Part shown: piece by piece, positions 1 to 7,140 of the stretch
Position numbering within the stretch: the stretch's first letter is position 1
Layout: each line of letters starts with the position of its first letter
Assembly (NCBI RefSeq): GCF_009379765.1
Contig: NZ_WHTD01000055.1
Span: 1 to 45,199, forward strand
Origin: Actinophytocola sp.
GTDB lineage: Bacteria > Actinomycetota > Actinomycetes > Mycobacteriales > Pseudonocardiaceae
DNA: 45,199 nt
Reading direction: 5' to 3'
Notes under the pieces: generated by a model
What the model was told of the DNA's origin: nothing
What the model saw: only the letters and a program-made list of their open reading frames with translations
The model's database searches: none
Program-made: the position numbers and the translations under genes

Positions 1-83
1 AACCAGACCCGACGTTGCCGCTCAGTCAGGTGCGGCTTGACCGCGTCATAGCGGCGGGCGAGAGAATCCATGACCAAGCTCAT
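1..83 (-). CDS. Transposase N-terminus (ISAzo13-like), cut by window edge
   Basis: Reading the minus strand from the ATG at 83 gives 27 codons before the left edge; a second in-frame ATG lies at 71. The peptide contains the stretch PHLTERQRRVW after a short basic helix. This resembles the N-terminus of ISAzo13-type transposases, in which a PHLxERQRRLW-like segment precedes the DNA-binding region. If correct, the body of the insertion sequence lies left of this window and its right end falls somewhere in 84-218. I could not define a terminal inverted repeat. The family call rests on one short motif. Confidence 0.45.
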   Translation of the reverse strand, partial: MSLVMDSLARRYDAVKPHLTERQRRVW

Positions 84-218
84 AGCACAGACCGTAAGCG
101 CCCCGAGGCCAGAAACTAACTTATTTCGCTACGGGCCCTTATCTCGCCGGCCCAGCTTCCCGCCAGCCGCCGCGCGGGCGCCGGAGGTGGTGTCGAATCT
201 CCGACTCAGGACACTAGA

Positions 219-250
219 GGTGCCCTGCCGGAAGTCACCGGCAGGGCACC
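219..250 (-). terminator. Intrinsic terminator hairpin after the exporter operon
   Basis: A perfect 13-bp inverted repeat (GGTGCCCTGCCGG, 6-nt loop, CCGGCAGGGCACC) starts 14 nt beyond the permease stop codon. It has no U-tract, as is common for actinobacterial terminators. It probably ends the padR/ABC exporter transcript. Confidence 0.7.
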
Positions 251-264
251 GTGTCCCGACGGGT

Positions 265-1041
265 CTACATCGAGCGCTGGTAGGAGCGGAACGCCCGGGT
301 CGCCAGCCAGACGGCCACCACGGCCACGACCAGCAGACCGCCCATGCGGGGCCAGACGGCCGACCAGTCCGGGTCGGCGGACAGGGCCTCGCGGCTCGCG
401 ACGACCGTCCAGTCGACCGGGTTGTAGCTCGACACCGTCTGGATCCACCCTGGCGCGGCCTCGCGGGCCATCATCGCCGAGGACAGGAACGACAGGGGCA
501 GCGTCAGCATCGTCGAGAAGCCGATCAAGGACTCCTGGGTCCGCACGATCAGTGCCATCCCGTTGGACAGCGACGCGAACGCGGCCGCCAGCAGGACCGC
601 CGCCACCAGCATGATCAGCACGCCGAGCACCCCGCCGGAGAACGACGCGCCCAGCAGCAGGCCGATGACGACCACGATCAGGCCCTGCACGACGATCGTC
701 ACCGCCTGGTTCGCCACCGACGAGATCATCATCGCCATCCTGCTCACCGGCGAGGACAGCATCCGGTCCATCACCCCGCGGTCCATGTCGTCGATGAACG
801 CCATGCCGGCCCACCCGCTGGTGAACAGCACGGTCATCACGACCACGCCGGGCGTGAGGAAGTCGATGTAGGACCCCGACGCGAAGCCGGGCAGCTCCAC
901 CACCCGCTTGAACAGCTGCCCGAACAGCAGCAGCCAGATCATCGGCTGGATCAGCATGATCACCACGAACGCCGGCTGGCGCCCGGTGGCCCGCAGCAGC
1001 CGAGCGGTCAGGTACGCCGAGTGCGGCAGCACTGTAGTCAT
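265..1041 (-). CDS. ABC-2 type exporter permease (DrrB-like)
   Basis: The 258-residue membrane protein is the channel-forming half of a type-2 ABC exporter. Such proteins pair with a DrrA-like ATPase to extrude hydrophobic drugs or lipids across the cytoplasmic membrane. About six hydrophobic segments are visible, beginning near residue 24 (FVVIMLIQPMIWLLLF). An ABC-2-like cytosolic loop follows (DDMDRGVMDRMLSSPVSR, about residues 84-101), as does the late NPVDW motif typical of the DrrB family. The start codon overlaps the stop of the preceding 70-codon frame as ATGA, so translation is probably coupled. A hairpin terminator follows. The substrate cannot be deduced. Confidence 0.88.
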   Translation of the reverse strand: MTTVLPHSAYLTARLLRATGRQPAFVVIMLIQPMIWLLLFGQLFKRVVELPGFASGSYIDFLTPGVVVMTVLFTSGWAGMAFIDDMDRGVMDRMLSSPVSRMAMMISSVANQAVTIVVQGLIVVVIGLLLGASFSGGVLGVLIMLVAAVLLAAAFASLSNGMALIVRTQESLIGFSTMLTLPLSFLSSAMMAREAAPGWIQTVSSYNPVDWTVVASREALSADPDWSAVWPRMGGLLVVAVVAVWLATRAFRSYQRSM

Positions 1042-1250
1042 GGTCGCTTGGCCCCTCCGCTACTCGCCGTCTTCCTCCGTGCGCTCCTCGGCGCTCGTCC
1101 CTCAGGCCTGCGGTGCCCTGTATCCATTGGCTCGCTGCGCTCCTCCACTACTCGCCGTCTTCCCTCCTCCCGTGCTCGGCGCCGGCGCGCCTGCGCGCGC
1201 TCGTCAGTCCAGACGGCGAACGCTCCGTCGCTCTCGCTCATGCTGGTCAT
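1038..1250 (-). CDS. Small basic 70-residue frame between exporter ATPase and permease; gene or inserted repeat
   Basis: This 70-codon frame begins at an ATG overlapping the ATPase stop (ATGA at 1250-1247) and ends at a TGA overlapping the permease start (ATGA at 1041-1038). Both junctions are therefore perfect 4-nt couplings. The peptide is very rich in Arg and Glu, has no membrane segment and matches no family I know. The DNA contains an imperfect internal duplication: a GAAGACGGCGAGTAG block occurs at 1060-1074 and again at about 1146-1160. Drug-exporter ATPase and permease genes normally abut directly. The frame could therefore be a coupled small protein, or a repeat inserted at the original overlap that duplicated ATGAC while keeping the reading frames linked. 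I consider the second at least as likely. Confidence 0.4.
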   Translation of the reverse strand: MTSMSESDGAFAVWTDERAQARRRRAREEGRRRVVEERSEPMDTGHRRPEGRAPRSARRKTASSGGAKRP

Positions 1251-2281
1251 CGGACCGCCACCTCCTCCGCGGCGGCGAACGAGCGGCCGGTGTGGCGCAG
1301 GTAGACGTCGTCGAGCGCGGGCCGCGCCACGGTCACCGCGGCGACCGCGACCGACTCCCGTTCCAGTGCGGCGAGCACGGCCGGGACGGCCGAGGCACCG
1401 TGGTCGACCCGGGTGCGGATCGTGCGGCCCTCGACGGTGACCTCGCGGGTGCCGGCGAGCTCGTCGACCGCCGCGTTGGCGATCGCCAGGTCCGCGTCCG
1501 GCGCCAGCTCGATCACCACCGCGTCTCTGCGCAGCTCGCTCTTGAGCTGCTCGGGCGTGCCCTGCGCGACGGCCTCGCCCCGGTCGACGATCAGCAGTTG
1601 GTCGGCGAGGTGGTCGGCCTCCTCGAGGTAGTGCGTGGTGAGCATGACCGTCAGCTGCTCGTGCTGGGCGAGCCGGGCGATCTCCGCCCACATCTCCGCG
1701 CGGGCCTGCGGGTCCAGCCCCGTCGTCGGCTCGTCGAGGAAGAGCACCTTCGGGCTGTGCACCAGGCCCATCGCGACGTCGAGCTTGCGCTGCATGCCGC
1801 CGGAGTAGGTGCGCACCACGCGCTTGGCGGCCGCTGTGAGGCCGAACCGCTCGAGCAGCTCGTCGGCCCTGGCCTTGACCGCCTGGCCGCGCATGCCGTG
1901 GATCTTGCCGGCCAGCAACAGGTTCTCCCGGCCGGTGGCCTGCGGGTCGGTGCCCGACCCCTGCGTGACGACGCCGATCGCGCGGCGCACGTCGCCCGGC
2001 CGGCGCAGCACGTCGACACCCGCCACGCTCGCCGTGCCGCTGGTCGGGCGGGACAGCGTGGTGAGGATCTTGATCGTGGTCGACTTGCCCGCGCCGTTCG
2101 GGCCGAGCAGGCCGAACACGGTGCCGGTGGACACGGTGAAGCTCAGCCCGGCGAGCGCCGTGACGTCGCCGTAGGTCTTGACGAGCGAGTCCGCCTGGAT
2201 GGCCGGCTCCCCCGCCGGTCCTGTGCTGGCCGTGGCGTCTGCCGCGGGTCTGGCGGTCGCCCGCCCTGTGGGCACTGTCAT
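1247..2281 (-). CDS. Drug-resistance ABC exporter ATP-binding protein (DrrA-like)
   Basis: This 344-residue cytoplasmic ATPase powers the permease encoded downstream. The Walker A motif GPNGAGKST is at about residues 60-68. The signature YSGGMQ lies near 158, and the Walker B LFLDEPTTGLDP follows about 20 residues later. A family-typical C-terminal extension of about 100 residues follows the switch histidine. The first 27 residues are Ala/Thr-rich and may be unstructured. Its own upstream region (2282-2521) carries a PadR-type operator, phased palindromes and a strong hairpin, so it is probably transcribed from a regulated promoter as well as by readthrough from padR. Confidence 0.92.
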   Translation of the reverse strand: MTVPTGRATARPAADATASTGPAGEPAIQADSLVKTYGDVTALAGLSFTVSTGTVFGLLGPNGAGKSTTIKILTTLSRPTSGTASVAGVDVLRRPGDVRRAIGVVTQGSGTDPQATGRENLLLAGKIHGMRGQAVKARADELLERFGLTAAAKRVVRTYSGGMQRKLDVAMGLVHSPKVLFLDEPTTGLDPQARAEMWAEIARLAQHEQLTVMLTTHYLEEADHLADQLLIVDRGEAVAQGTPEQLKSELRRDAVVIELAPDADLAIANAAVDELAGTREVTVEGRTIRTRVDHGASAVPAVLAALERESVAVAAVTVARPALDDVYLRHTGRSFAAAEEVAVR

Positions 2282-2396
2282 CTACGTGGACCTTCCTGGG
2301 TCGGTGACCAGGTCGATCCGCGCAAAACGGCCAGCTATGGTGGAAAGTGCAGCCTGGGTCAGCGAGCCTTCGCGGGTCGAGCCTGGGTTTCTGGTC

Positions 2397-2426
2397 GCCG
2401 GCCGGGTGTTGCCACACCCGGCCGGC
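2397..2426 (-). terminator. Strong hairpin between padR and the exporter ATPase gene
   Basis: A perfect 13-bp stem (GCCGGCCGGGTGT / ACACCCGGCCGGC) closes a 4-nt loop. It lies about 95 nt past the padR stop and 115 nt before the ATPase start, and downstream of the likely operator/promoter block at 2458-2512. It could terminate padR messages or act as an attenuator in the ATPase leader. No U-tract is present. Confidence 0.55.
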
Positions 2427-2457
2427 GCTGTCTTCGGGATTCCCCTCTTCGAGAACG

Positions 2458-2476
2458 TATATCCGAGTTCGAGTAT
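2458..2476 (-). promoter_or_regulatory. Putative PadR operator upstream of the exporter operon
   Basis: The sequence TATATCCGAGTTCGAGTAT closely resembles the palindrome in front of padR itself (3192-3213). The shared elements are ATATCCGAGT and a terminal TAT. It lies 177 nt before the ATPase start. A matching site in front of both regulator and exporter is the usual arrangement for PadR-controlled efflux pumps. Confidence 0.55.
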
Positions 2477-2481
2477 GGCGC

Positions 2482-2512
2482 TGACGTCAGCGTGACGTCA
2501 ATACTGATGTCA
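2482..2512. promoter_or_regulatory. Helically phased TGACGTCA palindromes
   Basis: The octamer TGACGTCA occurs at 2482-2489 and 2493-2500, and a one-mismatch copy TGATGTCA is at 2505-2512. The starts are 11 and 12 bp apart, so all three sites face one side of the helix. They sit between the padR stop and the exporter gene. They may bind a second regulator or a multimeric repressor; the protein is unknown. Confidence 0.45.
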
Positions 2513-2521
2513 CCGCGATGC

Positions 2522-3175
2522 TCAGTTGACGCTGCGTAGGTCCGCGACGGCGCGTTCCCAGTCGCTCTCGGCCGGCAGGCCGCCACCCTCGTGCACGTGC
2601 CGCCACACGTCGACGCCGTCCAGCGAGCCGTCCTTGATCTTGTCGATCAGCCCCTCGACGAACGCGAGAGCGGCCCTGCGCAGCACCTGCACGTAGTCGG
2701 CCTCGATCGCCCACAGGTAGGGCATGCCCTGCTTGGCCATCTCGTCGATCACCGCGGCCGTGCCGGCGACCTCGGCGGCCAGCCGGATCCGCCTGGTCTC
2801 CAGCAACCGCACCACCTCGTCCGTCGGCAGCGCGGGCATGAGCGACAGCGCGGCCTCGAACTGGGTGAACTCCTTGACCGGCATGGAAAGCAGCTCGCTC
2901 TCCCAGTCCACGAACTCGATCCGGCCGGCCTCGGTGATGGCGTAGACCGTGCGTTCGGGGCGGCGCCCCTCGCGAACGGTCTCGTGCACGTCGATGAGCC
3001 CGTGCCGGCGCAGCGACTCGACCACCGAGTACAGCGAGCCGTAGTTGAGCTTGATGCTCTCTTCCTTGGCCCGCTCCCGCAGGGTGTTGGACATCTCGTA
3101 CGGGTGCATCGGCTTCTCGGTGAGCAGGCACAGCACCGCGAGCGCGAGGGGGTTGGAGACTTTGCGCTTGCCCAT
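2522..3175 (-). CDS. PadR-family transcriptional regulator
   Basis: This 217-residue cytoplasmic repressor has the PadR winged helix at about residues 5-85. The segments ALAVLCLLTEKPMHPYEM and KLNYGSLYSVVESLRRHGL are characteristic, followed by a wing ending in RTVYAITEAG. The C-terminal half is helical, as in subfamily s2 PadR proteins, and serves dimerisation. I chose the ATG at 3175. A TTG at 3193 is also in frame, but TACGAT six bases before the ATG looks like a -10 for a leaderless message. The overlapping palindrome at 3192-3213 suggests autorepression. The adjacent ABC exporter is the obvious target. Confidence 0.9.
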   Translation of the reverse strand: MGKRKVSNPLALAVLCLLTEKPMHPYEMSNTLRERAKEESIKLNYGSLYSVVESLRRHGLIDVHETVREGRRPERTVYAITEAGRIEFVDWESELLSMPVKEFTQFEAALSLMPALPTDEVVRLLETRRIRLAAEVAGTAAVIDEMAKQGMPYLWAIEADYVQVLRRAALAFVEGLIDKIKDGSLDGVDVWRHVHEGGGLPAESDWERAVADLRSVN

Positions 3176-3191
3176 GCCGACATCGTAGCCC

Positions 3192-3213
3192 AAATATCCG
3201 AGTCGGAATATTT
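3192..3213. promoter_or_regulatory. Putative PadR autoregulatory operator
   Basis: The near-perfect palindrome AAATATCCGAGTCGGAATATTT lies just upstream of the probable -10 of padR. It is also 40 bp before the start of the divergent phosphatase gene, so it could control both. A related copy precedes the exporter operon. Confidence 0.6.
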
Positions 3214-3252
3214 CGGTCGGATACTCAGCGGACGGTGATTGAATGGGGCACC

Positions 3253-3951
3253 GTGACAGAACCCCAGACGGAGTACCGCCAGTTCCGCTTCACGCTGCCG
3301 CCCGGCGGCACCGACCTGCTGCTCGTGCGCCACGGCGAGTCCGCGCCGGCCCGCGAGGACCACCCCTTTCCCATGGTCGACGGGCACGGCGACCCACCGC
3401 TCGCGGCGGGCGGCGAGCGCGAGGCCGAGCTCGCCGGCGACCGGCTGGCGGTCGAGTCGATCGAGGCCATCTACTCCTCCGGCCTGCGCCGCACCAACCA
3501 GACCGCGGCGCCGCTCGCGAAGCGGCTCGGCCTCACCCCGGCGATCGAGCCCGGGATGCGCGAGGTGAGGCTGGGCGACTGGGAGGGTGGTCTGTTCCGG
3601 ATCAAGGTCGCCCAGCACAACGACATCGCCCAGCAGATGTTCACGACGCAGCGCTGGGACGTCATCCCGGGCGCGGAGTCCACCGAGGACCTGGCGGCCC
3701 GGGTGCGCGCCGCGATCGAGCGGATCGCGGCGGCGCACCCCGACCAGCGGGTGGCCGTGTTCACCCACGGCGGCGTGATCGGCCAGGTGGTCGCGACGGC
3801 CACCGGCTCGGCCCCGTTCGCCTTCATCGACGCCGACAACGCGTCGATCACCCAGCTCGTGGTCGTCGGTGATCGCTGGATCGTCCGCCGCTTCAACGAC
3901 ACCGCGCACCTGCACCCGTCGTTCAGCGTCCGCGCGGAGCCACCCGCGTAG
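3253..3951 (+). CDS. Histidine phosphatase superfamily protein (phosphoglycerate-mutase-like)
   Basis: This 232-residue cytoplasmic enzyme belongs to the branch-1 histidine phosphatases. The catalytic motif LVRHGES lies near residue 24-30, the acid-base glutamate is in VRLGDWEGG, and the second catalytic histidine is in VFTHGGVIG. The fold is complete. Substrates in this superfamily range from sugar phosphates to proteins and cannot be told from sequence. I chose the GTG at 3253 because GGGG lies five bases upstream; a GTG at 3235 is also in frame. It is divergent from padR and ends 3 nt before the convergent LamG gene. Confidence 0.85.
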   Translation: MTEPQTEYRQFRFTLPPGGTDLLLVRHGESAPAREDHPFPMVDGHGDPPLAAGGEREAELAGDRLAVESIEAIYSSGLRRTNQTAAPLAKRLGLTPAIEPGMREVRLGDWEGGLFRIKVAQHNDIAQQMFTTQRWDVIPGAESTEDLAARVRAAIERIAAAHPDQRVAVFTHGGVIGQVVATATGSAPFAFIDADNASITQLVVVGDRWIVRRFNDTAHLHPSFSVRAEPPA

Positions 3952-3954
3952 CCG

Positions 3955-4899
3955 CTAACGGCGGGAGACCAGGTACTGCAGCCACACCTCCCGCGGCGAC
4001 GCCGCCCGGTCGAGGAACATCAAGCCGTCCATGCGGCAGTCGCACGGGTTCCGCTCGTTGGTGTTCTGGGGAAAGCTGCCGCCGATCTTGATGCCGGCCG
4101 GGTCGGACGCCGTCGTGACGTCCGGCTCGGGCGGCCCCTCGACCACCCACGGGTCGCCCGGGACGGTGTAGAAGCCGTCCAGCGGGCGGCCGTTGCGGTA
4201 CAGGGCCATCTCCCCGGTGTCGAAGTCGAACGTCGCCGCGAGGTGGACCCACCGGCCGCGGGGCAGCACGGACTGCCAGTCCATGGACGCCGCGAACGTC
4301 TGCGAGCTCGCGCCGTCCACCCGGCGGCCCAGAGCCACCACCCGCAGCTCGCCGGCGACGTCGATCACCTCGAGGAGCGCGCGTACCGCGTGGCCGTCGG
4401 AGTCCCCGGTGAGCACGCCGGCCAACCCGATCGCGTTGTACCGGTCGTCCGGCGCGGGGGTCGTGGAGTTGAGGGCCGGCAACGGGCCGGTCACCGTGAA
4501 CCAGCCCATCACCGTGGCCTCCCGGGCCGCGTTGAACGCGCGCAGCGACGGCAGCCCACCGGCCGAGAACATCCCCGCCTTCCAGTCGTCGTTGCCGGCG
4601 ACCGTCGGGTCGATCTGCCTCGTCTGGATCACGTGCCCGCCACGCTCACGCACCCGCATGCCGGCACCGCCGTTGACCAGCGGCATGTCAGTGCCCGAGT
4701 GGCCGAGATCCCGTTCCAGCGCAGGGTTTCCGCGCACCGGATGCTCGAAGTCGTAGTACGCCACGAGATCCGGCACGAGGCTCGGGAAGACCCCGGCCCG
4801 GGTGCCCGCGGGGGTGGCCCCCGCGGGCACCGGGACCGACAGCACCGCGAGCGCCACACACGAGGACACCGTTGTCACGTGGCGAACGAACCGGCGCAT
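3955..4899 (-). CDS. Secreted LamG/concanavalin-fold protein
   Basis: This exported protein of about 314 residues has a Sec signal peptide (basic MRRFVRH, hydrophobic stretch, cleavage near AGATPA). The rest is a single LamG-like jelly roll, recognisable from LVAYYDFEHP near the start and WVHLAATFDFDTGEMALYRNG near residue 230. Such domains bind glycans. The coding region overlaps the end of the PQQ dehydrogenase gene, with possible starts GTG 4908, ATG 4905 (TGATG overlap) and ATG 4899. I prefer 4899 because it sits eight bases from a GGGGG ribosome site. Coupling with the dehydrogenase suggests the two proteins act on the same extracellular substrate. Confidence 0.75.
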   Translation of the reverse strand: MRRFVRHVTTVSSCVALAVLSVPVPAGATPAGTRAGVFPSLVPDLVAYYDFEHPVRGNPALERDLGHSGTDMPLVNGGAGMRVRERGGHVIQTRQIDPTVAGNDDWKAGMFSAGGLPSLRAFNAAREATVMGWFTVTGPLPALNSTTPAPDDRYNAIGLAGVLTGDSDGHAVRALLEVIDVAGELRVVALGRRVDGASSQTFAASMDWQSVLPRGRWVHLAATFDFDTGEMALYRNGRPLDGFYTVPGDPWVVEGPPEPDVTTASDPAGIKIGGSFPQNTNERNPCDCRMDGLMFLDRAASPREVWLQYLVSRR

Positions 4900-4904
4900 C
4901 ACCA

Positions 4905-6977
4905 TCACCCCCGGGCCGCCGTGCCGGTGACGCGGAACTCCCGCGCCCTGCCGATGTTGTCGAACGAGCCGAACCCGGTCCGGCCGGAGCCGAACGTCGG
5001 GTCGACCGCGGTCATCAGCGGTTCCCGCGCGCCGTCCACGTACACCGCGATCTCACCGGATCCCGCGCAGTGCACCACGCGCACGTCGTGCCAGTCCGCG
5101 TCGGTGATCGCCGGCTCGGCGCCGCGGGACAGTGCCTCGTCCCACTGGTCGTCGATGCGCAGCCGGTCCGCGTCGTTCACCACGAAGATCCCGTTGTGCG
5201 GGTAGATCGTGTTGTCCGTGGAGAGATGCGCGTAGTAGTACCGGGTGTCCGACCGGTACCCGAACACGATGATCACGTCCCGGTTCGTCACCTCGACCGG
5301 CGTGTCGAGGCGCACCTCGGCGTCGATCCGCGTCGAGGTCAGCTCCGGTCCCTTGTCCAGCACCGCGTACTCGAACGGCCGGCGCGGACCCGGCGGGGCC
5401 ACCCCCGCCTCGGCGAGGATCACCTGGTCGCCGCGGAACTGCCACTTCTCCGGCGTCACCGGCGACCAGCTGCGCGCGCCGCCCGTGCCGGAAACCCTGG
5501 TGTGGCCCACGTCGCAGCTCGCGAACCGCTTGGTGCCGGTGACCGTCCAGACCTTGCCGTTGGCCTTCGCGAGCAGGAACAGCTCGCCGTCGCGGTCACT
5601 GCCGAAGCGCAGGTCGACGCGGGCGTCGCCGGCCAGCTGCTGCATCGTGGTCCGCTCGCCCGCGGCGTTGTAGACCATCAGCTCGTGGATCTCGGCCATC
5701 GGCCGGCCGCGGCGCATCTCGCTCGCCTCGGTGTAGAAGATCCGGCCGTCGACGAGGTCGGTGAACACGTACTTCCCGCGCAGGTCCGGCAGGTCGTGGC
5801 CGCGGTAGACGAAGCCGCCGCTGATCGCGTGGCCGGAGTCGGAGCAGAGCGGGTGCCCCGGCGGTGGGTTGTGGTCGAACGCCGCGACCGGGTAGACGTA
5901 GCCGTACTGCTCGTCGTCCTCGGGCAGCGGGTAGACGCCGCACTGCGGGTCGCCGCGCTTGTACGCGAACGGGCCTTCCCGCTCGCTCCAGCCGAAGTTG
6001 TCGCCGGGGCGCACGTCGTAGACGGACTCGATCCGGTGCTCGCCGATGTGCCCGAGGAACATCCTGTTGCCGGCGCCGGAGTCCCAGCTGAACCGGTGCG
6101 GGTCACGCATGCCGATCGCGTAGATCTCGTCGAGCACGCCGTCGTCACCGGCGAACGGGTTGTCCGGCGGGATGCCGAACTGGCCGCCGGTCCCGTTGGT
6201 GCCCAACGGATCGATGCGCAGGAGCTTGCCGTAGGGGTGGTCGAGCTCCTGCGGCCCGGTGGTGGACGCGCCCTGCCCGCCGTCGCCGGAGGCGATGTAG
6301 AGGACGCCGTAGTCGCGGCTGCCCTTACGCGCGGTCGGGTTGAAGTCGATCTGCTGGATCGCGTGGACCTGGCCCCTGAAGCCGATGCGGACCACCTCGC
6401 GGTGGGTGCCGCTGAACGTGTCCGCGGCCGGGTCGTCCGCGGTCCACTCGGTGATCACCGAGTGCAGGATGGGCGTCGGCTGGGAGGGCCAGGTCGTCGG
6501 CTTGGCGAGTCCTGCGCCGTTCTCGCTGTGCACCGTGTACAGCTTGCCGTTGCGCTTGAAGTCCGGGTGGAAGGCCATGAACCCGGAGCCGGTGCCGAGG
6601 CCGCGGCCGGAGAAGAAGTCCGGCGCGAACAGGGTGCCGATGTCGAGGTAGACATGCTGGGTTCCGTGGTCGATCAGGTACATCTTGCCGTTGAGGTCCG
6701 GCACGTACAGCCGGCCGGAGCCGTCGGGGACCTCGCCGAGGTAGTTGATCCGCGCGTGGCGCATGAGCCGCGGGTCGATCGGCGGCGGAACGGGTTCGGT
6801 CTTGGGGAGCTGCGCGAACTCCTCGACGGTCAGGCCGAGGCCGGACTGCACGGGATCCGGTAACGGATCTTGGATCGGTTCGTCGGCGGCCTGCGCGACC
6901 GCACTGGTCGGCGCAATCAGGCCGGCGGTCAACACCGCACCGGCGATCGCCACCAGCCACCGTCTCGATTCCGACAT
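4905..6977 (-). CDS. Secreted PQQ-type glucose/sorbosone dehydrogenase-like protein with C-terminal LamG-like domain
   Basis: This exported protein of about 690 residues begins with a Sec signal peptide (MSESRRWLVAIAGAVL, cleavage near AVAQA). Residues about 80-490 form a six-bladed propeller of the glucose/sorbosone dehydrogenase family. Diagnostic stretches are FMAFHPDFKRNGKLY, VLYIASGDGGQG, YAIGMRDPHRFSWD and PGDNFGWSEREGP. Residues about 520-690 form a concanavalin-like sandwich resembling DUF1080/LamG domains. The family oxidises sugars at the cell surface, usually with PQQ, though many actinobacterial members are uncharacterised. I chose the ATG at 6977 because it gives a clean signal peptide behind AAGGTGGTGGG. 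Two tandem LacI-type operators lie 44 nt upstream. Confidence 0.85.
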   Translation of the reverse strand: MSESRRWLVAIAGAVLTAGLIAPTSAVAQAADEPIQDPLPDPVQSGLGLTVEEFAQLPKTEPVPPPIDPRLMRHARINYLGEVPDGSGRLYVPDLNGKMYLIDHGTQHVYLDIGTLFAPDFFSGRGLGTGSGFMAFHPDFKRNGKLYTVHSENGAGLAKPTTWPSQPTPILHSVITEWTADDPAADTFSGTHREVVRIGFRGQVHAIQQIDFNPTARKGSRDYGVLYIASGDGGQGASTTGPQELDHPYGKLLRIDPLGTNGTGGQFGIPPDNPFAGDDGVLDEIYAIGMRDPHRFSWDSGAGNRMFLGHIGEHRIESVYDVRPGDNFGWSEREGPFAYKRGDPQCGVYPLPEDDEQYGYVYPVAAFDHNPPPGHPLCSDSGHAISGGFVYRGHDLPDLRGKYVFTDLVDGRIFYTEASEMRRGRPMAEIHELMVYNAAGERTTMQQLAGDARVDLRFGSDRDGELFLLAKANGKVWTVTGTKRFASCDVGHTRVSGTGGARSWSPVTPEKWQFRGDQVILAEAGVAPPGPRRPFEYAVLDKGPELTSTRIDAEVRLDTPVEVTNRDVIIVFGYRSDTRYYYAHLSTDNTIYPHNGIFVVNDADRLRIDDQWDEALSRGAEPAITDADWHDVRVVHCAGSGEIAVYVDGAREPLMTAVDPTFGSGRTGFGSFDNIGRAREFRVTGTAARG

Positions 6978-7020
6978 TTCGCCCACCACCTTGGGGGTCG
7001 ACATGGTCAGGAGTGGAGCA

Positions 7021-7048
7021 GGAAAGCGCTTTCCGGCAAGCGCTTTCC
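7021..7048. promoter_or_regulatory. Tandem LacI-family operators
   Basis: The perfect 14-bp palindrome GGAAAGCGCTTTCC is at 7021-7034 and is followed directly by GGCAAGCGCTTTCC (7035-7048), two mismatches away from it. The AAGCGCTT core with central CG is the classic target of LacI/GalR sugar regulators in actinobacteria. The sites sit just upstream of the PQQ dehydrogenase start. No LacI gene is in the window, so the regulator would act from elsewhere. Confidence 0.75.
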
Positions 7049-7088
7049 TGACCCTACCGACGGCCTCCACCCCAACGCAAGAGCTGAC

Positions 7089-7140
7089 CCCGCGAGTCCA
7101 ACCCCCAGAACCCGCGGGTCCGGAACGTTGGACACGCGGG
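7089..7140. repeat. Inverted copy pair of the GTTGGACTCGCGGG repeat
   Basis: CCCGCGAGTCCAAC (7089-7102) and GTTGGACACGCGGG (7127-7140) are complementary over 13 of 14 bases and enclose a 24-nt loop holding CCCGCGGG. The right arm ends at the base before the tetR stop codon. The same 14-mer recurs as a three-copy direct array at 14944. Here it may also terminate the tetR transcript. Confidence 0.6.

Noticed and set aside
265..3175. Part of an antibiotic biosynthetic gene cluster, suggested by the DrrAB-like exporter.
   Set aside because: No biosynthetic enzyme adjoins. PadR-controlled exporters of this type are common stand-alone resistance genes.
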